A program made the translations under genes and the position numbers. Positions 1 through 6,770 of a DNA stretch of 8,070 bases are shown in pieces (position 1 is the first letter of the stretch; every line of letters starts with the position of its first letter). Source of the stretch: Oligoflexia bacterium (GTDB taxonomy: Bacteria; Bdellovibrionota; UBA1018); contig CAIYTD010000079.1 in assembly GCA_903928955.1 (NCBI GenBank), positions 1 through 8,070 on the forward strand, written 5' to 3'. The notes under the pieces were generated by a model. It ran no database searches, was not told the origin of the DNA, and worked only from the letters and a program-made list of their open reading frames with translations.

Positions 1-1
1 A

Positions 2-82
2 AGTTATTTCGCTAGTTCTTGCGGAGGTGCTCCACTGGACATCATCAAGCAGTACATTAACCAGCAGCAGACGCCGCACTAA
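2..82 (+). CDS. tnpA: IS200/IS605-family transposase TnpA, C-terminal end only (cut by window edge)
   Basis: The first 82 bases read in the second frame give 25 sense codons beyond the first codon and a TAA stop at 80-82. The peptide begins SYFASSCGGAPLDIIKQYI and ends NQQQTPH. The CGGAPLDIIKQYI pattern is what I recognise as the extreme C-terminus of the small Y1 HUH transposases of the IS200/IS605 family, which move single-stranded DNA. The HUH motif and catalytic tyrosine would lie to the left, outside the window, so I cannot tell whether the gene is intact. The hairpin-forming DNA just downstream agrees with an IS200/IS605 right end. The gene runs opposite to the four chromosomal genes, and its GC content is higher than that of the AT-rich DNA beyond position 140, which fits horizontal acquisition. 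Confidence 0.82.
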   Translation, partial: SYFASSCGGAPLDIIKQYINQQQTPH

Positions 83-100
83 AGTCCGGACCCCTTATAT

Positions 101-120
101 CCCCGGCCTGAACGCCGAGG
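101..120 (+). repeat. Subterminal hairpin at the transposon right end
   Basis: CCCCGGC at 101-107 pairs with GCCGAGG at 114-120, leaving a six-base loop, CTGAAC. Six of the seven pairs are Watson-Crick, and C103 faces A118. It starts 18 bases past the tnpA stop. In IS200/IS605 elements an imperfect hairpin near the right end is the binding site for TnpA on single-stranded DNA, and this is the best candidate for it here. A role as an RNA hairpin at the end of the tnpA transcript is also possible. Confidence 0.55.
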
Positions 121-151
121 CTTTACGGGGCGTAAGGTAATTATTTTTTTT
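121..151 (+). terminator. Possible weak intrinsic terminator for the tnpA transcript
   Basis: CTTTACG at 121-127 can pair with CGTAAGG at 131-137 (six Watson-Crick pairs and one T-G wobble) around a GGG loop. Eight Ts follow at 144-151. The hairpin and T-run suggest a terminator read on the plus strand. The six-base TAATTA spacer before the T-run and the tight loop make it weak. It would keep transposase transcription from running into the 3' end of ygiQ. The hairpin may belong to the transposon and the T-run to the chromosome, so the pairing of the two could be accidental. Confidence 0.3.
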
Positions 152-217
152 AGAGAAACGCGCAAATGTTCTGCTAATGGGGTAAATTTTGATATCAGCC
201 CCCGAGAGAAATCCTGT

Positions 218-2149
218 CTATCGAGTATCTAAGAGCAACTTCGGCCCCATCTTATTCTGAGGTACTTCAACGATGGATCTTTTACGGGCATTGCAGGTGC
301 CGTGAGCTTTCTTTTTTTCGCCCTCCATCTGGGAAAGATATTTTTCCTCGCGATATTTTTTAAGAATTTCGCGATTCTCTGGTTTATGCGATTGCAGGAG
401 GGCTTGCTGAATTTTTCGATCCTTCCGCTCCTTAGCCACAAAGAGAGGCGCCTTGCTCATGGGATCTATCCCTGTCCAATACATTGCAGTAGCAAGAGTC
501 ATGGGGGTTGGAATAAATGCTTGAACCTGTTTGAGATTCCACCCCTTTTCTTTCAAATAGTCATAGACCTTTTCCATTTGAGCATGCGTTGTACCAGGAA
601 AACCACTGATAAAGTACGGAACCACATATTGCTCTTTTCCGACTTCATCTGAAATTTCTTTAAAATAATTTACAAATGCATCGAAATTTTTTAAACCAGG
701 CTTTTTCATTAAATGGAGTACTTCATCATCCAGATGCTCAGGAGCTACTTTAAGATATCCCCCTACGTGATGAGAAATAAGATCCCGCATATATTTTTGA
801 CCCGATTTCTGATCAGCAATCGAGATATCATAACGTAATCCAGAGGCGATATGAATTTTACGAATACCAGGAATGCTGCGCGCCTTTTCTAGCATTTTTA
901 CTTGAGGAGTATGATCTGTATGAAGGTGAGGGCAGACTTTGGGATGCAAACAAGACAGCTTACGACATTGACTTTGTATTTCAGTACTTTTACAGCGGAG
1001 CTGGTACATATTAGCAGTAGGGCCTCCTATATCACTCACGATCCCTTTAAACCCATCTACGCGGGTCAGATCCTGCACTTCCTTCAAAACACTCTCTTCA
1101 GATCGAGATTGAACAACGCGCCCTTGATGCAAGGTAATGGCGCAAAAAGAACATCCCCCAAAACATCCGCGGGTGGATGCTACTGAAAATCGAATCATAT
1201 CAGCAGCCGGAATGCGCTGTTGATAACTCGGGTGCTGCTCCTTAGTAAACGGCAATAAATAAATAGAATCTAGCTCTTCAGTTGAAAGAGGTAATGCTGG
1301 AGGATTAATAACAACTGCTTTATTAGAATGGTATTGAACTAATCTTTTTCCATTATAAGGACTTGCTTCATATTCTATAAAATAAGCAGCTTTAGCAAAC
1401 TTCTTCTTATCGTCTCGAACCTCTTCATAAGAGGGAAGTGTCAAGCGTCCCTCTAAATGACGAGCATCCTCTTTGGAAGTCACAAATGCTATTCCTCGTT
1501 GAGTTTTTAATTGTTCCAGTGCTTTCTGAGTTTCTAATTGTTTCAAGCTCAGGGGTGCAGAGACAGATTTTTCAGCTTTTCTTAACTCTTCTACTAGAGC
1601 AACTACTGTTCGCTCTCCCATACCAAAAACGAGAAGGTCACTTTTTAACTCCATCAAAATCGATGGCCGAATCCTATTTTTCCAAAAATCATAATGTGCT
1701 AATCGGCGAAGGCTTCCTTCTACTCCTCCCACTACCAGCGGAACATCGGGAAAAGCTTTCCGAGCCCAATCCGAATAAACCACTGTAGCGTAGTCAGGCC
1801 GCTTCCCACCTTTTCCGCCTTCCGAATACATGTCATCCGTGCGGTGCTTCTTATTGGCAGTATAGTTATTAATCATGCTGTCAACGGTTCCAGAGGAAAC
1901 CCCAATAAAAAGCCGTGGCCTTCCCATTTTCAGAAAATCATCAGCAGTATCCCAGCGGGGTTGAGAAATAATTCCCACTCTTAAGCCCATTCGACTCAAC
2001 CAACGCCCTAAACAGGGAACGCCAAAAGTAGGATGATCTACATAGGCATCTCCATTAATTAATAAAACATCCAGCTCCTTCCAGTTTCGCCACTCCATCT
2101 CTTCACGAGTGGTAGGTAAAAACCGGCTACAAGCTTCTCGATAACCCAT
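218..2149 (-). CDS. ygiQ: YgiQ family radical SAM protein (643 aa)
   Basis: This is a full-length member of the YgiQ family: iron-sulfur radical SAM enzymes whose reaction and substrate I do not know to be established. The N-terminal region has the family signature LLINGDAYVDHPTFG at residues 29-43, in a Rossmann-like region. The radical SAM cluster motif CFGGCSFC gives C329, C333 and C336. A second cysteine group (C386, C395, C400, C406) is followed by HTDHTP. Other family blocks are GGYLKVAPEHLDD (about 463-475) and YFISGFPGTT (about 512-521). The tail after residue 610 is lysine-rich and poorly conserved by eye. I start at the ATG at 2149 because AGAGGA lies five bases upstream. A TTG at 2167 would add six residues but has no better support. 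The gene starts 25 bases after the binding-protein stop and is the last of the apparent operon. I see no clear intrinsic terminator after its TAG. Confidence 0.95.
   Translation of the reverse strand: MGYREACSRFLPTTREEMEWRNWKELDVLLINGDAYVDHPTFGVPCLGRWLSRMGLRVGIISQPRWDTADDFLKMGRPRLFIGVSSGTVDSMINNYTANKKHRTDDMYSEGGKGGKRPDYATVVYSDWARKAFPDVPLVVGGVEGSLRRLAHYDFWKNRIRPSILMELKSDLLVFGMGERTVVALVEELRKAEKSVSAPLSLKQLETQKALEQLKTQRGIAFVTSKEDARHLEGRLTLPSYEEVRDDKKKFAKAAYFIEYEASPYNGKRLVQYHSNKAVVINPPALPLSTEELDSIYLLPFTKEQHPSYQQRIPAADMIRFSVASTRGCFGGCSFCAITLHQGRVVQSRSEESVLKEVQDLTRVDGFKGIVSDIGGPTANMYQLRCKSTEIQSQCRKLSCLHPKVCPHLHTDHTPQVKMLEKARSIPGIRKIHIASGLRYDISIADQKSGQKYMRDLISHHVGGYLKVAPEHLDDEVLHLMKKPGLKNFDAFVNYFKEISDEVGKEQYVVPYFISGFPGTTHAQMEKVYDYLKEKGWNLKQVQAFIPTPMTLATAMYWTGIDPMSKAPLFVAKERKDRKIQQALLQSHKPENREILKKYREEKYLSQMEGEKKKAHGTCNARKRSIVEVPQNKMGPKLLLDTR
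284..326 (-). other. Candidate -1 ribosomal frameshift signal near the end of ygiQ (speculative)
   Basis: On the minus strand the codons GAA AAA AAG (319-311) contain the slippery heptamer A-AAA-AAG in the correct phase. Seven bases later ACGGCA (303-298) can pair with TGCCCGT (290-284), with one bulged C and a seven-base loop. A purine-rich GGAGGG (326-321) lies just three bases before the heptamer. A -1 slip would add nine residues (ESSRHLQCP) and stop at a TAA at 284-282, giving about 622 residues instead of 643. The stem is short and A-runs are common in this DNA, so it may be chance. The shift would affect only the unconserved tail. Confidence 0.2.
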
Positions 2150-2154
2150 CGAAA

Positions 2155-2160
2155 TCCTCT
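2155..2160 (-). promoter_or_regulatory. Ribosome binding site deciding the ygiQ start
   Basis: On the minus strand AGAGGA is followed by five bases (TTTCG) and then the ATG at 2149. This spacing favours that ATG over the in-frame TTG at 2167, whose initiation region would overlap the end of the preceding gene. Confidence 0.6.
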
Positions 2161-2174
2161 TTTCCAACGCAGAA

Positions 2175-3986
2175 CTACATCTGATCTAAATAACGCTTCT
2201 GAATATCTTTATGTATTTTATAATATTTATATTTATTCGTAATAATATCACTACCCCGATAATTCATCAACCAAGGCTGAGATAAATCGTACGAAGCTTC
2301 ATAATACCCTAAAGCCCATGGACAATCTTCCTGAATCAGATCATCCATTCTTTGAATCAGCTGCGCGCGTTTAGAATTAGACTCCATTGTTTCAATTTTT
2401 TGATAAAGCTGATTAAACTCCGAATTATCATAATTAGACTCTCCCGGTCCGGGAGATTGATTAGGTCCATACAAAAGCTGATAGATATTTTCTGCATCTG
2501 GATAATCCATTTGCCATCCTCCAAAAGCAATCTGGAGATTTCCTTGCTTTTGCTTTTCCAAAAAAGCTGGAAAAGTATTGGGAATAATCTCTACTTTGAC
2601 CCCAATACGAGTAAATTGCTGCCTAATAAAATCGCCCAATTGTCGGTCTGTCGTGGAAGCCCCTCTGAGATCAAACTTGAGCAGAGGAAGCCCTTGACCT
2701 CCTGGATAGCCGGCCTTCTTGAGTAGGTCCTTAGCCCGAGTTAAATCAAAATCATATTTGATTTTAGTGGTTTTGGGCCTATCTAGAATTCCTGGAGGAA
2801 CAGCATTGAGCATTTTTTGACCCGTTCCATTTGTAAAAATAGAAATCCATTCCTCTCGATCTATCGAAGAAGACAAAGCCTGTCTTAAATATTTATTCTT
2901 GCCAACTATTTTATCTTTTATATTAAATGAAATATAACGAATAACAGTGCCCGTTTGAATATTTAAATGAATTCCGCGCTTCACCAATTCAGGCGATAAA
3001 TTAACTTGATCTGTAATGGCTTGCTTAAAATTATCTTTTGGAAGAACGATCAGGTCTTCGTTGCCCTTCATAAAATTAAGCCACCTTGGCTGAGCTTCTT
3101 TGACAATCTCTATTCGAATCCGATCCAAAAAAGGGAGATGCTTACCAGCATCATCTAGCATCCCAGTTTTTAAATATTCAAAACGGCCTTTTTTTGGATA
3201 ATATTCGGCTCGAAAGGTAGGATTTTTGTCCAAAACTACCTCGTGATTCCTCTCCCATTTTATCAACTTAAAGGGCCCCGTCCCGATCGGATGCTCTAAT
3301 AAGTTCCCCTGGCCATCAGCATATGCTTCTACTGCTTCGTGTGCAACAGGTGCGGTAAAGCTCATTGCCAAAATATACATGAGCTGCGGATCCGTTTTCA
3401 AAAGCTTCAACTGAAGAGTATAATCATCCAAAGCTTGAAGACCTTCTATTTTCTGTTCAAAAAGATCTGAGAAATTCTCTGGAGTTGCATGCCTTAAATT
3501 TTCATGAAACTGAGTCATTCCTACCAATTTCCCATCCACTGTCCACCATCCAGCAGATTGAATTGCGGGAAGTGCCAGTCGTTTCATTCCATAAACAAAA
3601 TCTTGAGCTTTCAATTCACGACCCTTGCCAAGGGTTTTTTTGAAACAAGAATCATCCTGAAAATAAATTCCCTTCTTAATGGGAATGGTTAAAGTCAAGT
3701 GATCAGAAGAGTATTGAGGCAATGCTGCAGCCAATAAAGGCTCTAGTTGATATACTTCAGAAAGATAAGAATATTGATAAAGAGTTTCATAAACGCTCGG
3801 TACAAGATCTAAACTAACATTGTCATAAGCATTGGCAGGATCCCAAGTTTTTAAATCATCACTTTCAAATCCACGAAAGATAGATAATTTACTTTCATCT
3901 TCCTTTCTTGTGCATGAGATATCACATGCTAATCCGAATAGAATAAAAAGGGCGACTATTTTCCATCTACCGCTCAGACAAATCAT
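2175..3986 (-). CDS. Extracellular solute-binding protein, family 5 (oligopeptide/dipeptide-type ABC transporter)
   Basis: This 603-residue protein looks like the exported binding component of a peptide-type ABC importer (SBP_bac_5; OppA/DppA-like). Residues 9-20 are hydrophobic and end at C21, with a second Cys at C25, so it may be a lipoprotein, though neither cysteine has a textbook lipobox. Family features are TWDPANAYDNVS (about 47-58), the GTGPFKLIKWERN block (235-247), a segment reading RYISFNI followed by LRQALSSSIDREEW (about 350-380), and GGWQMDYPDAENIYQLLYGPN (489-508, first 20 residues meant). Length fits the family. The ATG at 3986 has GGGAG eleven bases upstream. It starts 22 bases after the alaS stop and precedes ygiQ by 25 bases. 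No permease or ATPase gene is adjacent, so its transporter partners must be elsewhere. The ligand is unknown: family members also bind murein peptides, nickel, sugars and antibiotics. Confidence 0.9.
   Translation of the reverse strand: MICLSGRWKIVALFILFGLACDISCTRKEDESKLSIFRGFESDDLKTWDPANAYDNVSLDLVPSVYETLYQYSYLSEVYQLEPLLAAALPQYSSDHLTLTIPIKKGIYFQDDSCFKKTLGKGRELKAQDFVYGMKRLALPAIQSAGWWTVDGKLVGMTQFHENLRHATPENFSDLFEQKIEGLQALDDYTLQLKLLKTDPQLMYILAMSFTAPVAHEAVEAYADGQGNLLEHPIGTGPFKLIKWERNHEVVLDKNPTFRAEYYPKKGRFEYLKTGMLDDAGKHLPFLDRIRIEIVKEAQPRWLNFMKGNEDLIVLPKDNFKQAITDQVNLSPELVKRGIHLNIQTGTVIRYISFNIKDKIVGKNKYLRQALSSSIDREEWISIFTNGTGQKMLNAVPPGILDRPKTTKIKYDFDLTRAKDLLKKAGYPGGQGLPLLKFDLRGASTTDRQLGDFIRQQFTRIGVKVEIIPNTFPAFLEKQKQGNLQIAFGGWQMDYPDAENIYQLLYGPNQSPGPGESNYDNSEFNQLYQKIETMESNSKRAQLIQRMDDLIQEDCPWALGYYEASYDLSQPWLMNYRGSDIITNKYKYYKIHKDIQKRYLDQM
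3621..3641 (+). terminator. Antisense terminator-like hairpin inside the solute-binding protein gene
   Basis: ACCCTT at 3621-3626 and AAGGGT at 3630-3635 pair perfectly around GCC, and the T-run extends from 3635 to 3641. Read on the plus strand this has the shape of an intrinsic terminator, antisense to the gene it lies in. The stem is only six pairs with three G-C, and the same bases encode an unremarkable Lys-Thr-Leu-Gly-Lys stretch, so coding coincidence is the simplest alternative. Confidence 0.25.
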
Positions 3987-4008
3987 TTTTTACAATTCTC
4001 CCACTAGT

Positions 4009-6726
4009 CTATCCATTTAATTTTTTTATAATCCATACTTTAGCCTGTGCCATAGCTTCAGTTAGACCTTCAGGTTTTATTCCTCCAGCCTGAGCCAGAT
4101 CGGGCTTCCCACCCCCTTTTCCTTCAATATAAACAACAACTGCCTGAAGAAGATCATTTGCATTTAATGAATGCGGTACTTCGGGACCTTTCGCTACTAA
4201 AAGAGAAGCTTTAGTCCCCTCGGGATCTTTCATTCCAAGAACCATAAAAGAATTGGGAAATTTCTGTTTCATTTTGTCTGAAATATCTCTGAGCCGTTTC
4301 ATCCCTAAAGGGTCTGAATGACAAATGGCAGCGATAATCTGAACTCCCGCTACGGACAAAGCAGCGGATAAAATCTCGTCCACTTCATTTTCAGCACTCT
4401 TAGACTGTAGTTTTTCAATTTGCTTTCTTAGCTCACGCTCAGTGGCAGCCATCTTTTCAATTTTTCCAATAATCTCATTACTAGAAGATGCTTTAAGCCG
4501 ATCTTGAATCGCTTTAACCTCAATCTCTTTGACGCGCAGATACTCAAACGCAGCTTTCGAAGTATAAGCGATCACTCGCCTCACTCCGGCGGCAATTCCA
4601 CTTTCATTGGCTATTTTAAATAAACTCAATTCACTTGAATCATCCACATGAGTTCCACCACAAAGTTCAGTAGAAACTTCTCCCACCTTCACAACTCGAA
4701 CGCGATCTCCATACTTTTCTCCGAAGAAAGCGATTGCACCTGAACGAATCGCTTCTTCCTTTTTCATTTCGTTTTTAGAGACGAGCTCTGCATTCCAAAT
4801 TTTTTCGTTCACGAGATCTTCTACTCTCGAAATTTCAACATCCGTTAAGGCTTGGTGGTAGGTAAAATCAAAGCGGAGAAAGTCGGAATGTACAAGAGAT
4901 CCAGCTTGCTTCACATTTTTTCCAAGCACCTCCCTGAGTGCCCATTGAAGCAAATGAGTTGCTGTATGATTTCTTGCTACAAAAGCTCTCAGCTGAGCAT
5001 GCGTTTCCTGCTGATACAGTTGGCCCACCTTCAATGTGCCTTTCAGTGCTCGGATATGAGCAACAATCAGGTCTGGCACTGGCTTTTGAACATCTACCAC
5101 TTCGCCCTCAAAACCGGAGCCGCCGCAAACACGACCTCGATCACCCACTTGACCGCCACTTTCACCATAAAAAGGCGTCTCAGCAAAAACAGCTTCCACC
5201 CAAGGAAACTTCTCTGTACTCTGTGCGTCGGTTATTAGTGGCGGAACAGAATAAAAATCTACACTCTCTAAACCTTTTTCATGGGGCACTAAAATCGCAA
5301 CACACCGAGATGCATGACTGATTTGATCATATCCCACAAACTGAGGAAGTTGCCCCTGAGACTGAAGTAATTGAGAAACCTGTAAATAGGTGGAGCTAGT
5401 AGCTTGATCACCTGAACCCTTCCAGTGCTTTCTGGATTCGGATCGTTGCCGATCCATACACCTCTCAAATCCGCCTTCATCGACTTGCAAATTCTTTTCA
5501 GCGCAGATCACTCGAGTCAAATCGAGCGGAAAACCGAATGTGTCATAAAGCTTAAAAGCCACATCCCCCGAAAGAATCCGACCTGAAGCCAATAATTGAG
5601 TTTCCTCGTCTAAGAGCGCAAGCCCTCTCTCCAGGGTTTTAAAAAATTGCTCTTCTTCTACAAGAACGGTCTTTTCAATAAAAGCTCGTTTTTCAATCAA
5701 ATCAGGATAAGCATCTCGCATGAGATCAATGACGAAAGAAACTGTTTTATAAAAAAAAGTTTGATTCAGTCCCAGCTTCTTTCCATGTCGAATAGCTCTC
5801 CTAATAATTCGGCGAAGAACGTAGCCCCGTCCTTCATTGGAAGGAAGAACACCATCTCCTACTAAAAAAGTGGTCGCTCGAGCGTGATCTGCAATGACTC
5901 GGTAGGAAACTGCCCTAGAATCCTTCTTATCGTACGGCTGACCCACTATTACAGCTATCTGTTGAATGATTGTCTGAAAAAGATCCGTGTCATAATTCGT
6001 ATCTACTTCTTGCAGAATAGCAGCAATACGCTCCAAGCCAGCACCTGTATCCACAGAAGGCTGAGGCAGTGGGTGGAGGATTCCGTCGGAGGAACGCTCA
6101 AACTGCATAAAAACTAAATTCCAAAACTCCATATAGCGATCACAATCGCAACCCATAGAACAAGTCGATCGACCGCAACTATATTGTTTACCGCGGTCGA
6201 TAAAAATTTCGCTACAAGGACCGCAGGGCCCGGTGTCACCCATTGTCCAAAAATTATCTTTTTCGCCAAACCGATAAATCCGATCGAGAGGAACTCCCTC
6301 TTGGTGATGCCAAATCTCAGCTGCTTCATCGTCCTTCTCAAAAACAGTAACGTAGAGTCGATCTTTGGGTAATCGAAGCTCCTGCGTGACAAATTGCCAA
6401 GCAAAATGAATCGCTTCTTTTTTAAAGTAATCTCCAAATGAAAAATTTCCCAACATCTCAAAAAACGTATGGTGTCTTGCTGTAAATCCTACATTCTCTA
6501 GATCGTTATGTTTTCCGCCTGCTCGAACACACTTTTGAGAAGTAGTGGCTCTGGTATAGGTACGTTTTTCCTGAGCTAGAAAGGTATCTTTAAATTGGAC
6601 CATTCCTGCATTTGTAAAAAGAAGTGTCGGATCATTTTGAGGAACTAATGACGAGCTCTCAACAATGGTATGACCATTTTTTTCAAAATATTTCAAAAAG
6701 AGTGATCTAATTTGGGCGGCTTTCAT
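4009..6726 (-). CDS. alaS: Alanine--tRNA ligase (AlaRS), full length (905 aa)
   Basis: Cytoplasmic class II synthetase that charges tRNA-Ala with alanine and hydrolyses mischarged Ser/Gly-tRNA-Ala. Domains, numbered from the ATG at 6726: the aminoacylation core has SSLVPQNDPTLLFTNAGM at about 25-42, ARHHTFFEMLGNFSFGDYF near 83-101 (motif 2 area) and GRGYVLRRIIRRAIRHG at 299-315 (motif 3 area). The editing domain has HTATH at H587 and H591 and CGGTH at C689 and H693, the four metal ligands. A coiled coil covers about 733-778. The C-Ala domain ends with GGGKPDLAQAGG at 871-882. All expected parts are present at normal length. A cysteine-rich insert (C184, C189, C193, C195) occurs in many bacterial AlaRS. 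I chose the ATG because MKAAQIRSLFLKYF matches the usual family start. A TTG at 6762 would add 12 residues. It lies 44 bases downstream of the S1 gene in an apparent operon. Confidence 0.97.
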   Translation of the reverse strand: MKAAQIRSLFLKYFEKNGHTIVESSSLVPQNDPTLLFTNAGMVQFKDTFLAQEKRTYTRATTSQKCVRAGGKHNDLENVGFTARHHTFFEMLGNFSFGDYFKKEAIHFAWQFVTQELRLPKDRLYVTVFEKDDEAAEIWHHQEGVPLDRIYRFGEKDNFWTMGDTGPCGPCSEIFIDRGKQYSCGRSTCSMGCDCDRYMEFWNLVFMQFERSSDGILHPLPQPSVDTGAGLERIAAILQEVDTNYDTDLFQTIIQQIAVIVGQPYDKKDSRAVSYRVIADHARATTFLVGDGVLPSNEGRGYVLRRIIRRAIRHGKKLGLNQTFFYKTVSFVIDLMRDAYPDLIEKRAFIEKTVLVEEEQFFKTLERGLALLDEETQLLASGRILSGDVAFKLYDTFGFPLDLTRVICAEKNLQVDEGGFERCMDRQRSESRKHWKGSGDQATSSTYLQVSQLLQSQGQLPQFVGYDQISHASRCVAILVPHEKGLESVDFYSVPPLITDAQSTEKFPWVEAVFAETPFYGESGGQVGDRGRVCGGSGFEGEVVDVQKPVPDLIVAHIRALKGTLKVGQLYQQETHAQLRAFVARNHTATHLLQWALREVLGKNVKQAGSLVHSDFLRFDFTYHQALTDVEISRVEDLVNEKIWNAELVSKNEMKKEEAIRSGAIAFFGEKYGDRVRVVKVGEVSTELCGGTHVDDSSELSLFKIANESGIAAGVRRVIAYTSKAAFEYLRVKEIEVKAIQDRLKASSSNEIIGKIEKMAATERELRKQIEKLQSKSAENEVDEILSAALSVAGVQIIAAICHSDPLGMKRLRDISDKMKQKFPNSFMVLGMKDPEGTKASLLVAKGPEVPHSLNANDLLQAVVVYIEGKGGGKPDLAQAGGIKPEGLTEAMAQAKVWIIKKLNG

Positions 6727-6737
6727 CTCCTGTTCAT
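6723..6737 (-). promoter_or_regulatory. Unusual alaS initiation region: abutting Shine-Dalgarno and four-codon mini-ORF
   Basis: On the minus strand the sequence is ATGAACAGGAGATGA. The only good Shine-Dalgarno match, AGGAG at 6731-6727, touches the presumed alaS ATG (6726-6724) with no spacer, which is normally too close. An out-of-frame ATG at 6737 opens a four-codon ORF (Met-Asn-Arg-Arg) whose TGA overlaps the alaS ATG by ATGA. The upstream in-frame TTG at 6762 has its nearest purine-rich match, GAGG, 14 bases away, which is too far. So the real start, or the way it is used, is uncertain. Termination-reinitiation from the mini-ORF or from the S1 gene is possible but unproven. Confidence 0.35.
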
Positions 6738-6770
6738 AACTCGATATCAGAGAATCAATCAATGGCCGTT

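Larger units (their letters stand above)
1..137 (+). mobile_element. Right-end part of an IS200/IS605-type insertion sequence (left part outside window)
   Basis: This stretch joins the end of tnpA to a GC-rich, hairpin-forming tail. By hand count, 1-140 is about 54% GC and 141-210 about 37%, with a sharp change after the GTAAGG at 132-137. Elements of this family have no terminal inverted repeats. They carry subterminal hairpins near each end, which TnpA binds. The sequence ATCCCCGGCCTGAACGCC at 99-116 resembles right ends I recall for this family. The exact cleavage point cannot be set from one end: I place it between about 125 and 140. The family's target tetranucleotide flanks the left end, so it is not visible here. 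No tnpB follows on the right, but one could lie to the left. Confidence 0.65.

Noticed and set aside
138..217. Short gene-less stretch after ygiQ, examined for a minus-strand terminator, attachment site or small RNA
   Set aside because: Only weak four-pair stems and no T-run on the minus strand were found. There is not enough structure to support a feature.
229..441. Open reading frame on the minus strand in the +1 frame over the end of ygiQ (70 codons)
   Set aside because: It overlaps conserved ygiQ coding sequence in another frame and has no ribosome site or recognisable motifs. I also considered that the true YgiQ tail runs in this frame after an indel, but neither tail is conserved enough by eye to decide.
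4020..4026. Seven-base A run (minus strand) just before the alaS stop, considered as a frameshift site or terminator
   Set aside because: On the sense strand it is an A run, not a T run, and it encodes the normal Lys-Lys near the C-terminus. No stem accompanies it.
4852..5321. Two plus-strand open frames of about 128 codons antisense to alaS
   Set aside because: They lie opposite well-conserved alaS domains, have no plausible ribosome sites and no family features, so they are shadows of the real gene.
5751..5758. Eight-base T run in alaS (minus strand) in slippery phase
   Set aside because: It encodes Phe-Phe in an intact essential enzyme; a -1 slip meets a stop within two codons and no downstream hairpin was evident, so it is best read as a chance homopolymer.
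6138..6174. Cysteine-rich insert in AlaRS (C184, C189, C193, C195), considered as a novel metal site
   Set aside because: The same CX4CX3CXC-like pattern followed by DRYMEFWN is familiar from many bacterial AlaRS sequences, so it is not unusual.
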